A stretch of 53,182 nt of DNA from Welwitschia mirabilis (Eukaryota; Gnetophyta; Gnetopsida; Welwitschiales). The notes under the pieces were generated by a model. It saw only the letters and a list, made by a program, of their open reading frames with translations. It was not told where the DNA came from and ran no database searches. Of this stretch, positions 22,605 to 34,735 are shown piece by piece. The stretch covers positions 146,149,014-146,202,195 of the forward strand of contig JBOZIK010000001.1 in NCBI GenBank assembly GCA_051453625.1, written 5' to 3'. The position numbers were made by a program, and so were the translations under genes. Positions within the stretch are counted from its first letter, which is position 1. Each line of letters begins with the position of its first letter.

Positions 22605-23914
22605 TGTTAACATGAAAAAATTATCATTTACTCTAAGTATTTAAGGCTAGTTTACCATAATTAAAACATTAATTTCACTATTCTAATCATAAAAACACAT
22701 CTCAAGCTGTCATTGATTCTATCTCAAACTATATCCTTTAGCTCATGGTATTTCTATGTCTTTAGCTAATTTTTGAAATACATGTTAGAAGATGGACCTA
22801 GTTCTGCACAAAATGATGATAGTGTGGGTGATAGGTGATTATGATGCTAGGTGGTGTACAAATGATAATTCAAATCCCATGTGTTGGACTCATCATAATA
22901 ATCTACATTACGTCTAGCTTTGGGTAAATTTAGCTACATCATCTAAATATTCCACTAAATAATAACAAACACAAAAAGACAAAACCACAACCAATCCAAC
23001 AAACGCTAAACGATAAAACCTCAACCACTCCAACTCCAATTTCCTCTATAAAAAGTGATAAGTGCCTTACTTTATAAAATCTTTTGCCATTTAAGAGCAT
23101 TCATCTTTAAAGGAAAAAAGATCATTATATCATGTCTTTATAACTCTCTTCTTTTCAAGAATGGGCTAGCCTTGAGGCTAGCATAACATCTCATGTTTAA
23201 GATTGAGTTTTTCCTTCTTTGATGTAATGCATTATTTAAGTTATTCATAATAAATATTGTAGTCTTATTTCTTAATCTCAAGTTGTGATTTATTTTATAA
23301 TTTAATGTTTAATGTTGAATCTAAATTTTATTAAGTTATTAATACATTAAGTGAATCTTCTTATTCATATTCTAATCTCATAGTGTGAATTCCTTTAATG
23401 ATTTTTGGGATACATTTTCTACTTTTCATGCTTATGAATAAGTTATCAGGAACTAGAGTAACTGGAGGATCTCACAAAAATTCATGTGATGAATAAGATA
23501 ATATTACCATAATTTAATATTTATTGAATGTGATATCACTAATACTTATTGTGAAACTTTGTAGTATATCATTGAATAGAGGTCTCTTATCTTAGTAAAA
23601 TATTCATGTAGGTACTTAAGTACTATGCTTTATTTCCAAGCTCTTGTTTATTGAACTTATCTTTAGTTTACATTTTTGACTTGAAATATTGTTTGAATAT
23701 TTTTGTTAAATAAGTGTTATATCACTTTAATAATTTTTCTATCACATTTATCCTTGAGGAAAATATGCCAATGGGACTATACTACAATAGAAGTTTTAGT
23801 TTTTATTTAATAAGAGATGGATTTGGCCATATAATATTTGTATCCCTAGAATAATCTTATATGTTACCATACATTTATGACAGATACAAGCATAGCCATA
23901 TTTCACAATGAATA
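22605..23914 (+). repeat. 5' LTR of the 6.2-kb element
   Basis: 1,310 bases, aligned over its whole length with the right LTR through shared blocks such as CCCATGTGTTGGACTCATCA and GATTGAGTTTTTCCTTCTT. Its end reads ATGAATA where the other copy has ATGAACA. The many differences between the copies imply an old insertion. Confidence 0.8.
23045..23053 (+). promoter_or_regulatory. TATA box of the 5' LTR
   Basis: TCTATAAAAAGTG, conserved in the right LTR as TCTATAAAAAGGG at about 27971. About 440 bases from the LTR start on the plus strand. Confidence 0.55.
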
Positions 23915-25737
23915 AGATTTTTGACATTGTTACTAATGATAATGACATGATCGCTATAGTGGGACACATACAAGTTTTATTTTCTTGCACTTAGATTTTA
24001 GTATTTTTGATTTTTTGTACACTCTTTAATAGGTGGTACTACTCCTCTTCTAGTAATATCCTAACTATCCTTAATTCCATTTTTATTTCAATTTTCTTTA
24101 CATTCTGTTAAAATTTTTATCTTTAATAAAGAATATCATTACTAAATCCATCTTTTATGTGCAAAGATAACTAGTTTTTCTAGGTTTTCACTTTCTCAGA
24201 TTATTTTAAATAAGAGCCAAGGAAAACTAGAAATGATGAAATAAATAAGAATTCTTAATACTTCTCTCTCTTTCTGAAAACTTTTATTGTTGTAGTTTAT
24301 TTTCACTATTATGTGATTTACATTTTTTATTTTTGTTAATTTTTCTTCATTTTCCTTTGTCTAGGATTTTTTCAAGTTTTCATTTTATTTTTGTATTACC
24401 ATTTTTATTTCTATCACTTATTTTTTACTGATTTTTACATGAACCATTTTGTATGATCCTAAACACAATGCTTTTTTTTTTCCCACAAACTATTTCTCAT
24501 CAAACCATTAGCACTGCTGGTAGATCTAACTGACATTGCTAAACTTCTACACATTTTATATTTGAAATTTTCTTAATCATTTTCCATGTCTTTCTTAATA
24601 TTTTTTAACATTATAAATCTTTTAAACCAATTTTTATCTCATCATTTAACATTTCAAATTTCAAGAAGGTTCTAATCATTCCTATATTTTTCTAAATTTG
24701 GAATGTAAATATTTCTATTAGCATTATCAAAATCATTCCAAATCTCACATGGATCTTTATTTTAATCATGAAAATAGATTATTCCCTTAGTCCTTGCTCT
24801 AAAATAAATCATTTCATTTTTAATTCCAAAAGTATTACTATACTCAAAATTCTAGATGAATCATAAGAGATTATCTTTAAAATCTAGGTATCCGTTCATG
24901 CATACTTTAACCTTCATATTATTATGGATTTAAGAATCCTTACTTTTCACATAATGAGTTTAATATATGTTTTTCACCATCCTTTTTGATCGTTATTCCT
25001 CATCATCTTATCAATTCCCTTTACCTTGTAATTCTTATCTTTATTTTCTCATGAATACCTTCATCTTCTCTTTCATAATCTTCATCTTTTAATTATTAAA
25101 CTTCATATCCTAAAATTTAACACTTCTCTTCACATTACTTGGAATATACCCTATTAATATTTATGAAAAATTTCACTCAAATTCTTGCTGTTACTTATAA
25201 CGTTCCTTCACTTAATGGTTAAGATAAAAAATACACCTCTTGAGAATACCCAAGTCTTACTCCTTGAGAGTGAGAGAGAAAACATGGACAACCTAAAAGA
25301 TTAGCATCTATTAGAGGATAAGAAACCACTCAAGGAGAGTTATAAAATCAAGAGTAAGTAATTTAACAACCATTATGAGGAGGAGAACATTAAAGAATAA
25401 TTCATACATGATCCATGATATATAGAACCTTCATATTTTTCTTAATATTTTGAGAAGAATGTTTCTATTTGTATTCATATTGTGAACAAGATTCAAGATT
25501 TAATGAAGAAGACAAAATTTTCTTAGAATTAAAACCACTTTCTAGTGATCTTATTCATGTTTACTTTAATGAACATTCTTCTTGTCTACTGGTTTCTAGC
25601 TTATCTTTGTCTTTCCCTTAATATGACATCTTGCAAGAATTGTTGAGAAAACATAAGTAAGCTAAAGGATGGACCACTTAATATCTTGCATGATTGATAT
25701 TATCTCTAACTTTATAAACTCATGTGTGTAAATTTAC

Positions 25738-26067
25738 ATGGATAACCTACTAGCTTATGACACTTCACATGACCTTAGCACTCATATACTTGAGACTTAT
25801 ATCTTTTATATCCTTAAGCCTTTACTTATGCATTACATTAGAAAACCCTATTATGATAAATGTTTAGATTTATTACATGGTTTAAGACTAGATTTGACCT
25901 TTAAATTAGACTTAGCATGGGAATGTACATTAATAATAAGATCAATATTACTTGAGAGTGTTTCTTTCATGAAACAACACAAGCATTACCACTCGTATAA
26001 TCATTACTTTAAGCCCTTTTACATAGATGAATCCAAATTCTATCCACATCATAAAATAAACCATTAA
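25738..26067 (+). CDS. Unrecognised 109-codon open frame in the 6.2-kb element
   Basis: The longest uninterrupted frame of the internal region. It begins MDNLLAYDTSHDLSTHIL, is rich in Leu, His and Tyr, and ends KINH. No signal peptide, zinc motif or catalytic motif is visible, and I recognise no family. His and Tyr are partly what AT-rich DNA produces by chance. Its unusual length for this AT content is the only argument that it was ever coding. If real it could be a fragment of the element's own gene; function unknown. Confidence 0.25.
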   Translation: MDNLLAYDTSHDLSTHILETYIFYILKPLLMHYIRKPYYDKCLDLLHGLRLDLTFKLDLAWECTLIIRSILLESVSFMKQHKHYHSYNHYFKPFYIDESKFYPHHKINH

Positions 26068-26436
26068 CATCTTAAACCTTATCACCACCTCTTCCATTAT
26101 ATGGCTTTACTTTAATCACATACCTTGTTGATCTTACTATGAATTTCTGAGACTTATCATTTTTGGGTAGTGACCCTTGTACATAACCAATAATAAGTAA
26201 TATTTTTGTAATTTTAAGTTTTAATTAAAATTAAGTGCACTTATGCTTTTCAAGTAAAAGTTATTCTTATTTTGAGTTATGTTGCTAAGGTTTCTGTCAA
26301 CTTGAAGTCTTTAATTTGGAAAGAATCAATGGATGAAAAGGTGGAATTCTTACTTTAATATTGTGTTCTCTATTTTCAAGCATTTATGAGGCTAATATTA
26401 CTTATTTATTAGGATAACAAACCAATGAATCCTCTT

Positions 26437-26490
26437 GAGGAAGGAGGAGAGGAGGAGGAGGGGGGGTGGGGTGGTGGGGGTGAGGGTTGG
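26437..26490 (+). repeat. G-rich purine tract
   Basis: GAGGAAGGAGGAGAGGAGGA, then about 30 bases of G runs (GGGGGGG, GGGG, GGTGGGGG). It has enough G runs for a quadruplex on the plus strand and is strikingly unlike the AT-rich surroundings. It may be an internal polypurine tract or a simple-repeat expansion. Confidence 0.8.
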
Positions 26491-27570
26491 AAGAAAACAA
26501 AACATAGGAAGAAGAATCAAAAGAAAGATAAAATCTCTTATCTAGCATTACATATTTATTTTTGATTAGTTTTATTGGGTTTAGTTACCTATATTAGGGC
26601 TATAGACACTCTCTTATAATGAGTTTCATATAATCTACATATGGTACATTCATCTGCCTTGGGGCTATGAATGCTTTCTGGTAATATAGCACTAAATTCT
26701 TTATACATAACATCCTTAATTCTATTGGAAGAAATTGCCATAATACTACATGCTAAATAAGATTAAATGCTTGAATAAAAGGTATTTATAATAATAAAAA
26801 TAAAATTTGGAAAGAGGACTAAGTTGAGAATTAGAGATCTCTTGTGTTTCTTGTTTTTTTAACAATTGTAATCAAGATTTCTTTACTACTCTTAGACTTG
26901 CATGAGCTTACTTTGATAATACCTTACTTGTCTAACATTTAGATCCATTAAAAACCACAAACATTTTAATAAATAAGGACATTATCTTAGATCCTACTCT
27001 CTTTTATTCCTAAGTTTCATGGTTGAATTTTCATATTCATTGTCATTTTTTTCATTTCATACCCACTTACATTGCTAATTTTACTTCATTTCCATTATAT
27101 GAGAAAGTACACCAAGAAGCATAAATGTGTTTATTATGATATAATCCTTCAACTAATGACCCATCTATATTGAAAATTTAAATGAATAATTTGTCTGAGA
27201 CATTTTTTTAGTTAGCCTTTGCTCTTTACATGATAACTTAATTTTGTATTGCTTTCCACTATTCTTCTTTTTCTTTTTCTAGTTATAATAACATGACAAA
27301 TAATAAAGCATCTTTATCCTAATACTTAAATTAATTTATTTTTCTATATCTTTTAAAATTTGAGGCTAAAGTTCAAGTTTGGTTGCAGGATTATGGAATT
27401 TGTAATTTAAAACTAGCTTTAATGCCTTAATTTTCAAAAATTGGTTAAAAATTTTTAAGTTTTATTAGTTTTACATTATTCTTAAATGTATTACTTAAAA
27501 ATGTTTTTATGTTAGTCATTATTTATCACACTTTTTACTAAGGAACTAGAAAATGATTAGCTAAGAGGTG

Positions 27571-28829
27571 TGTTAACATGTAAAAATTATCATTTACTTC
27601 AAGTATTTTAGTCTAGTTTATCATAATTGAGACATTAATTTTACTATTTTAATTGTAAAAACATGTTTGATGCTATTCTTAATTCCAATCTAAATTTATG
27701 CTTTACCTCATGATATTTCTAGGTCTTTAGTCACTTATTGGAACACATATCAGAGAATGTATTTAATTCTATACAAAACAATAATCACATCATTGACATG
27801 TGACAGTGATGCGATTAGTGGATAAATCCTCCTCTGAAACCCATGTGTTGGACTCATCATAACAATTTGCATCATTTTTGGCTGTGGACTAAGTTAGTTA
27901 TAGCATATGAATATTCTATGAAAAAGTGACAAACACTAAAAGACAAAACTTCAACCACTTCATCCCAAGTTTCTCTATAAAAAGGGCTAGTGCCTAACCT
28001 TTTAACATCTCTTGCCATTTGAGAGCATTCATTCTTGAATTAAAAGTCCCTCTATCATGTCTCTCTAAGTTTTTCCTTTTTGGGAATTGGCAAGCCTTGA
28101 TGCTAGCATGATGTTTCATGTTTAAGATTGAGTTTTTCCTTCTTCAGTGTAATCCATTATTCCAATTTTTCATAATAAATATTATAGTTTCATTTTTAAT
28201 TTAAGTGATGTTTCATTTTATGCTTTTGATGCTTGATGTTGAATCTATAATTTTTAAAAGTTAATAATACATTCTTCTTGTTCATATTCGAGTCTCACAG
28301 TGTGATCTATTTAATGATTCTTAGGATGTATTTCATACTTTTCAAGCTTATGAATAAGATATAATAAACTAGAGTGTCTTGAGAATCTTACCAACACTCA
28401 TGTGATAAATGACATAATGGTATCATGATTTGAAATTTATTGAACTTGGCGTCACTAACGCTTACTGTGGAACTTTATAGTATATCATTGAACAGAGGTT
28501 TCTTGTTCAAGTGAAACATTCATGTTGGTACTTGAGTGTTATGCTCTATTCCAAAAATTTCATTTATTGAAATTCTCTTTATTTCACATTTTCAACTTAA
28601 AATATTACCTGAATCTTTTTCATAAAATAGTATTATATCACTTTACTGATTTTTCTATCACATTTATTCCGAACAAAAGAATGACACTAGGATTATACTA
28701 TAATGGAAGCCTAGTTTTTATTTGATAAAAGTTAGATTTATCCATAGAAGATTTGTATTCCTAGTATAATCTTGCATATTATCATACATTGATTATAGAT
28801 AAAAGTGTAGCCATATTTCACTATGAACA
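27571..28829 (+). repeat. 3' LTR of the 6.2-kb element
   Basis: 1,259 bases, preceded by the purine tract CTAAGAGGTG. TATA box at about 27971. Ends GAACA at 28829 and is followed by TCTT, which also precedes the left LTR. Confidence 0.8.
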
Positions 28830-30119
28830 TCTTTCCACCTTAATGATGCTCTATGGGAATACCAAACTATCTAGAGAAACTTCACTAGAATATTACCTTG
28901 TCAACTTGTATTTTGAAAAGATTATCATATTTCTTTAGAAGTTAAACATAAACCTTTTAGACCATAAAATAGCTAAATAAACACTTGAATAAAGATTCAG
29001 ATTTTAAGAAGCTTGATTGAAATGAACTTCAAGAAATTAGCAATAAAGCTTATGAAAACTAAAAAATTCAAAGACAAATATAAGAGCTTATGATGATAAG
29101 CATGTTACCTAGATTTACTATATTATTTAAGACTTTACAAATTTATTTTTACTATATGATTAACTCCTTAACAAATATTCTCATGGTGTTGTCAAGACTT
29201 AAGAATAATAAGTCTTTTAAAGTCAATAATCAAATACTTAAACATTATCATAAATATATCCTAATGGGATATGAATTTAACTTATTCACTTAATCTAGAA
29301 TTATAAGTAAACTAGATTATTTTGAGTTTTAGATGTATTTTCCATAATGCTGTCAAGCCTTAAGAATATTCATTTTTTAAAGTCAATCGTTAAATACTTA
29401 AATGTTTTTATAAATATATTCCAACTGGCTATGAATTTGATCTTATTCTCTTAATCTAGACTTATAAGCAATTAATTACAAAAATAAAGTAAAAATTAAA
29501 TAAATAAAGTTAAAATTCATGTTATTTAAGAAATAGATTGAAAATGTTGAGTTTTAAGATTTATTCTTCATAAAAGTCTAGAGTTATGTTAAGCACATAG
29601 ATTACTTCATTCATTATGTAAGACTTTAAAATTTTAGGTGCCTCCCACTACGTATTTGATTGGGCTAGATTAAGAAGAAACTCTTAAGCAAGTATCTCTT
29701 CTTTTGTTGTGAATACCATACTACATGTTCTAGAGAAGGCTTTAAACTAATTATAGTCTCATATAAATATAGAATAATCTTGGAAAATATAAAAATTCAT
29801 ACTTTAAACATATAGTTAAAGACCTCCATGTGATATATAAAGAAAAAAAGTAAAAAAAGGGAAANNNNNNNNNNAATGATATATTTATATGTGGAAGATA
29901 TTTTGATGGAGATCTTGATACCCATTTTTACTATAAGGAAGATACACACTATATATGTGGAGATCTCCATGATACACACTCTTACTTTAAGGACGATACA
30001 ATATGTAAAAGACCTCTATGTTTCTAAGAAGGATACACATTATATATAACACATATCTTCATAATATTTTAATCTTATTATGAGAGCAATATATGTTAAC
30101 ATCCTCTCTAACATCTATA
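28830..30119. other. AT-rich spacer, no gene seen
   Basis: A short duplicated block is present: a GT(T)GTCAAG(A/C)CTTAAGAAT word, followed by AAGTCAAT..AATACTTAAA, occurs at about 29190 and 29350. From about 29820 to 30050 the words GATACACA and GATCTCCATG recur three times around a 10-N gap. Nothing coding is recognised. Confidence 0.5.
29865..29874. other. Assembly gap (10 N)
   Basis: Short run of N in an A-rich stretch. Confidence 1.
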
Positions 30120-30640
30120 AAAAAGGGTGATATCAGCCTCTAAATCTCTTCTAAGATTGCGCAGGAGAGTTTTCCATTCCATAACCTACACTGTTCCATA
30201 GGTCTGGGTAACCTTCAAAGAGGACATGGTTAGACGGCTCAATGGTGGGCATATCTTCCATTGCACATCTGATTTGAGAGTAGTAACATTTAATCCTCCT
30301 AGTAGTATTTAAAGAAAACAGTAAGAAGGTACTATTAAAAATCAAATCATTTTTAATTCTTCAAATCTATCAATAAGTCAAGTGAATTCATCATTTAAAA
30401 AGGTGTCAGGTACATTGTAGGTCTAGTAGTACTTCTTCATTATTGTCATTAAGTCTTTACTCCAAGTGCACTAATGAAACAAGTGGTGTGCAGTTTTAGG
30501 ACAAGACTAGTAAATAGGACAGGTTATTTCCACTTGAAAACCCCTCTTTTATAGTTAATCTTTAGTGAGGACTTTATGGTAATCCTTAAGCCAATAAAAC
30601 ACCTTAATTTTTTCTAGAATTTGGTTGTTCCAATATTTCT
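30120..30640 (-). pseudogene. LINE ORF2 C-terminal zinc-finger (zf-RVT-like) region
   Basis: The minus strand at about 30540-30440 reads TCPIY, then SCPKTAHHLFH and CTWSKDL. This fits the C..C....T.HHLF..C..S pattern of the zinc-finger region that follows RT in plant LINEs, with the second Cys of the first pair changed to Tyr. An open stretch at 30345-30151 continues into the C-terminal tail. Confidence 0.65.
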
Positions 30641-31199
30641 TGTAGGAGTTATCTTTCCCATATCTCTTTAGAAGGATCTATTTGGCTGAATATGCATGGT
30701 AAATGTTTAAGTCTGGTAGATGTTTTTAAGCTCTACTAAGATGTTTTCTCAAATAGGATTCTCCCTGATCAATGATCCAATTTAGGTATTTGTGATTGAT
30801 CAAATTACTCTAAGGTTGTCCTCCCTCATTCAATCTTTTCAAGATCTAGTGAGCTTCAGTAAGAATGCAGTCCTCTAGTCTCTGAATTCTCCATTGTCCT
30901 GATTCCCTTAAATGAGCTATTATCTTCCATTTATAAAGTGTAAATTCAGTTCGAGTCTTTGCCTCCCAGCCATATGAATTTCTTTAAAATCCTATTAATT
31001 TTTTGAATGATATTCTTCGAGGAGGTAATATCGGAAGCTATATATTGGGAGGAAGAGATTAGGTATAAGTTTATGAGAATAATCTTTGCTTTAGATGAGG
31101 GAAAATTATTCTACCAAGAGTTGCATCTTCTTTGAATGGATTTAAGAATGTAGCTCCAAGTGAGGGTCTTATGCCAATTCCAAAGGGGAATTCCCAGGT

Positions 31200-32250
31200 A
31201 AATATCTTACAAGTCTCCTAGTTTTGTATTCAGGATTCTAGTAATTTCAACCCCTCTAATACTATTTCTACCCAAGGTATGCATTCTTGACTTGTTTCAG
31301 TTGGTATGAAGACTTGTAGCTACTGTAAAAAGTTTCATGAAATTCTTGATAGCTTTTGCTTGCTGGCATGAAGCCTTGGTCATAATGATAGTATCATATG
31401 CATAGTGATTATTTATAAAAGTTTGACCTCCGATTTTGATTTCTTTAACTCCATTACTCTTTAATACTTGTAAAACATTCATGATAAAAAGGAAAAGATA
31501 TGAAGATAGGGGGTGCCCTTGTCTTAATCCTTAACCTACTAAAAAAATTTTGACTTGTGATTATTAACCTCCACACTAAATTCAGCTGAAGCTTTTATAT
31601 CTAGCCAAAGATTAATGCTGTCATGATGAAAACTAGTTTTCTTGAGGATACGTCCTAATGCTTACCAACTAACTGAACCGTAAGCTTTAACGATATCTAC
31701 TTTAGTAATAATAAGAGGAAACTTATATTTTTTAATAGAATGAATGATCTCATAAGTAAAGAGGATTTGATCTTGGATACACTTAGATCAGATGGAGCTA
31801 ACTTGATTATCTGAAATTACCTTAGACAACAGAGGGGCGATTTCACCAATCATGATTTTCATGAAGAGTCTATAAAGAATATTACAGATACCTAAAGATC
31901 TGAAATTCTTTGGTTTATTGGCATCTCTCTTTTTTAGGGATAAGGACCACCTTGGTTCTATTCATTTCCTTAGGAAATTGCTTATTATGAAAAACATCCT
32001 GCATGATGTCTTGAAGATTATCCTCCAATATGAAAGAGTGAGATTTAAAAATTTCAACTGGCTACCCATCTAGCCTAAAAGCTCTATTATTATTTATAGA
32101 TCTCATAGCTAACATGGCTTCATCTCTGCTCAAGGGTTTAATACGTTGGGAGTTGTCCTCATTGGAAATTCTCTTACTCTTCAAAATGAAGTTGGGGGCG
32201 ATAGAGTCCCATTTCTAAATTCTCATAAGATGGTCCTACATTTCCTTGTC
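31200..32250 (-). pseudogene. LINE ORF2 reverse transcriptase (degenerate)
   Basis: The minus strand shows RTKVVLIPK at about 31950, then KPKNFRSLGICNILYRLFMK in another frame, indicating a small indel, and ISDNQ. GLRQGHPLSSYLF lies at about 31525. The catalytic box is at 31404-31393 and reads YAYD where the family has YADD, so one of the two catalytic Asp residues is Tyr (GAT to TAT). This alone would abolish polymerase activity. Block order and spacing match L1-type RT. Confidence 0.88.
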
Positions 32251-32699
32251 TATGTCCTATGCATTTTTAGTTATGTGGCCTCTGAGGTAAGCCTTCTAAT
32301 CCTATTGTCTAATTTGTGTTGATTGGCTCACTGGAAGAAAAACCTGGTATGCTTCTCCCCCTTTCTAAGCCATTTTATCCTTGAAAGTTCTTTCTAATAA
32401 TTTGCCTTATTAACATGTATTTCTTGAAATTCTAATAGGCACTGATATCCCTCTTACAGAGTCTATCTTGGTCTCCTCCCTTCTCTTGCTTGGCCTGGAT
32501 TCTTTAGATTTCTTCCTCAAGATTTGCTTTGGATTTAAATCTTTCTTTATCTTTTCTTCTCCAATCCTTTACATGGACTTTTAAGGTACTGAGGCCTCTC
32601 TAAAGAAAAGTTAAGGGTTGTATCCCATCATACCGAGCCCATATTTTTTCCATAAATGTTCTGGTTTCTATCCAGTTAATCTAATACTATTCCATATAA

Positions 32700-33335
32700 A
32701 ATGGCATTTTTCGAGGCGCAATCATCCCCACTCTGAGTCTGATTGGAGAGTGATCTAAAGCTATCTTGTTTAGACCACAGGCTTTAATTAGGAGCTTGAC
32801 TAAATCCTTTTCAATGAGGATTCTATCAATCTTGGACATGATCAAATTGTTGCATGTCCTTCTATTAGACTAGGTGTATTTGCATCCAGTGATATGGAAA
32901 TTTATAAGAGTATTCTATGCTAAAAAATCTTTAAGGATTGAAGCTCCTCTAAAATTTCAATTATCATCCTTTAATTTCTTCTAGCAATGTAGAAATTAAT
33001 TGAAGTCTCCCAAAATAAGCCATTTAGATTTATTTATCACTATCCGTTGTAATTCCTCTAAGATAGAGGCTTTATCTTGATTGTTTTAAGACTTTAGATA
33101 TTTGTTATAGCTAGACATTCTTCCTTAAAGAAGATTGTGATGTGGTTCTTATTGCTATTACATAAATCTACCTTCTTTTTCATAAGAATCATGAGGCCTC
33201 CTGAATTAGCTTTAGCTGCATAGGTAAAAATTCCATTGCCATCTTAGACTCTCTATTTTCATACCATTTTTCATTTTTGTTTCCTATAAACAAACTAAAT
33301 TAATATTAAATTAACTAATAAGATTTCTTAGGTTC
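32700..33335 (-). pseudogene. LINE ORF2 endonuclease (degenerate)
   Basis: LILGDFN is read on the minus strand with GDFN at 33010-32999, followed by a stop in place of a Gln or Trp codon. SKIDRILI lies at about 32840, and DHSPI at 32755-32741. GDFN and DHSPI are signature blocks of the apurinic/apyrimidinic-type endonuclease of plant L1 elements. Several stops interrupt the domain. Confidence 0.85.
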
Positions 33336-33341
33336 TTTTTC

Positions 33342-34499
33342 TTATAGGACGATCCTAATCCCTTGCAATTCCATGAAAGATAATTCATTGGGTTTGTTTT
33401 CATCCCTTTCTGGGTGCTTAACCTTTTTTGCATGTATCTTCAATGGTAGATTAGGATCTATTGGCCACATTCTCTGTTGTTTCTCTTTTTTGAAGGGTTC
33501 TATTACTGAGCCTTCCTTTCGTCTGGATTTCCACATCATTAGGCTCATTAGTATTTGGTGGATTTTAAGGTTATCGAGTATCGTTTTCTTCCATAAGAGG
33601 TTGAAAGGGGTTATACTCCCTCTCCTATAGTTTTTCTCCTTGCTTTTCTTGGATTCCTTGAGAAAAACCATAGTACTTTTCATCGAGTTTTCCTTCCTTT
33701 GTTTATGCCAAGATATACTCTGATTATGTCCAATATTCCCACAAGAAGTACAGGTTTCCTTCTGTTTTTCTTCAGTATCAACTAATTTGTTTCTACATTC
33801 TTCTCTTAAAAGACTCATTCTACCACAATGGGAGCATTTCCTTTCAGAAGAAACACATCTCCTAGAAGTGTGTCCTGATTTTTCACAAACATTACATGAG
33901 ACTGAAAGGTTCTCATAAGTAACTTCAAGATCACAGATATCCCATTTAGATCTAAATTTTATGGACTATATCTCCTTTGTGTCCTCTAGAATCATCCAAA
34001 CATAGAACCTAGCTAGGACAAGTTTCATCTATTTAATGGTAATTCTATCAAGCTTGATTAGTTTACCAAACTGTGAAGCAATTTTCCTCAAGAGATCTTC
34101 ATCCCAAAACTCCAAGGAAAACTTGTGGATGTGGATCCAAATAGGTAACTTCTGAAATAGATTTGGGTCTGATTGTGCCCTCAACGTCCATTTGGCTAGG
34201 GCAAGATTCCTTACCCCAAAGAACTAAGGTCCTCTCGTGATTATCTCATCTTGATCTCATTCATTGTTCAACTGGAAAAGCACCAGCCCTTCTGGCATAG
34301 CAATAACTTCAACTTTACTAACTCCCGTCCATTTAGCTGCCACCCATTCTCTGATCCGATCTAGCCTAGGTCTTAGGCTAGATGAAATGGACTTTTCGAT
34401 TAAACTATATTGAAGTTTTTTCTCAATCTCAGAGCAAGCACCTTCATTAATACCCAAAACTAGGGTTTTCCCTTCCTTGGAGGATTGAGTCTTCTCCAA
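33342..34499 (-). pseudogene. LINE ORF1: DUF4283-like domain plus zinc knuckles
   Basis: It starts at the Met at 34499. The first 80 codons (to 34257) include SLRPRLDRIREWVAAKW and KVEVIAMPEGLVLFQL, the DUF4283 pattern of plant LINE ORF1. After a stop the frame continues with ALAKWTLRAQSDPN, PIWIHIHKFSLEFWDED and GKLIKLD. Zinc knuckles follow at 33890-33726: CNVCEKSGHTSRRC is intact, CSHCGRMSLLREEC lacks the His, and CTSCGNIGHNQSISW has Trp in place of the last Cys. The tail is basic and Lys-rich. In plant LINEs this protein binds the element RNA. At least two stops replace likely Gln codons (TAA for CAA), so it is inactive. Confidence 0.85.
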
Positions 34500-34735
34500 T
34501 TTGGGGAGCTAGCCCCTCGAGAAAAAACCCTAAATTAGCTCAAGACAGAGATTTCAAAAAATACCACAATTTACCTGTGGATAGACTATGTGGTGGCCGA
34601 AATCGCCCTGCCCCGTGACCAGGAACTGAAACCACCTCCGCCGATTCCATGGTCTCCCAAGCCCTCGCTTCCTCCTACACTCCAAATCCGATGAACCCTA
34701 GCAAAGCTCCAAAACCCTAACAGGTTTTGTTCCTT

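Larger units (their letters stand above)
23915..27570 (+). other. Internal region of the 6.2-kb element
   Basis: Mostly decayed, AT-rich sequence. From about 25265 to 25530 the plus strand is rich in charged codons interrupted by stops, possibly a ruined Gag-like region, but no zinc knuckle or other motif supports that. It contains the 109-codon frame at 25738 and the G-rich tract at 26437. Confidence 0.5.
22605..28829 (+). mobile_element. 6.2-kb LTR retroelement, probably non-autonomous
   Basis: Two diverged direct copies, 22605-23914 and 27571-28829, both start TGTTAACATG and end in CA or its decayed form (ATGAACA / ATGAATA). They bound a 3.66-kb internal region. The four bases TCTT lie immediately before the left LTR and immediately after the right one, a plausible short target-site repeat. 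TATA boxes on the plus strand and a purine tract (CTAAGAGG) just before the right LTR set the orientation. I find no reverse transcriptase, integrase or protease motif inside, so it resembles a large retrotransposon derivative mobilised in trans. No clear primer-binding site follows the left LTR. Confidence 0.75.
30120..34735 (-). mobile_element. LINE (L1-type non-LTR retrotransposon), nearly full length, broken
   Basis: In order on the minus strand: a C-rich 5' leader (34735-34500), ORF1 with a DUF4283-like domain and CCHC knuckles (34499-33342), and ORF2 with apurinic-type endonuclease, reverse transcriptase and a terminal zinc-finger region (about 33330-30120). This is the standard plan of plant L1 elements, which copy themselves by nicking target DNA and priming reverse transcription there. 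ORF1 and ORF2 are broken by stops and shifts. No poly(A) tail is evident at the low end, so the 3' boundary is approximate. The 5' end lies about 0.9 kb upstream of the FEX transcription start. Confidence 0.88.

Noticed and set aside
33373-33630. 85-codon plus-strand frame
   Set aside because: Lies opposite the LINE ORF1, which has clear motifs.
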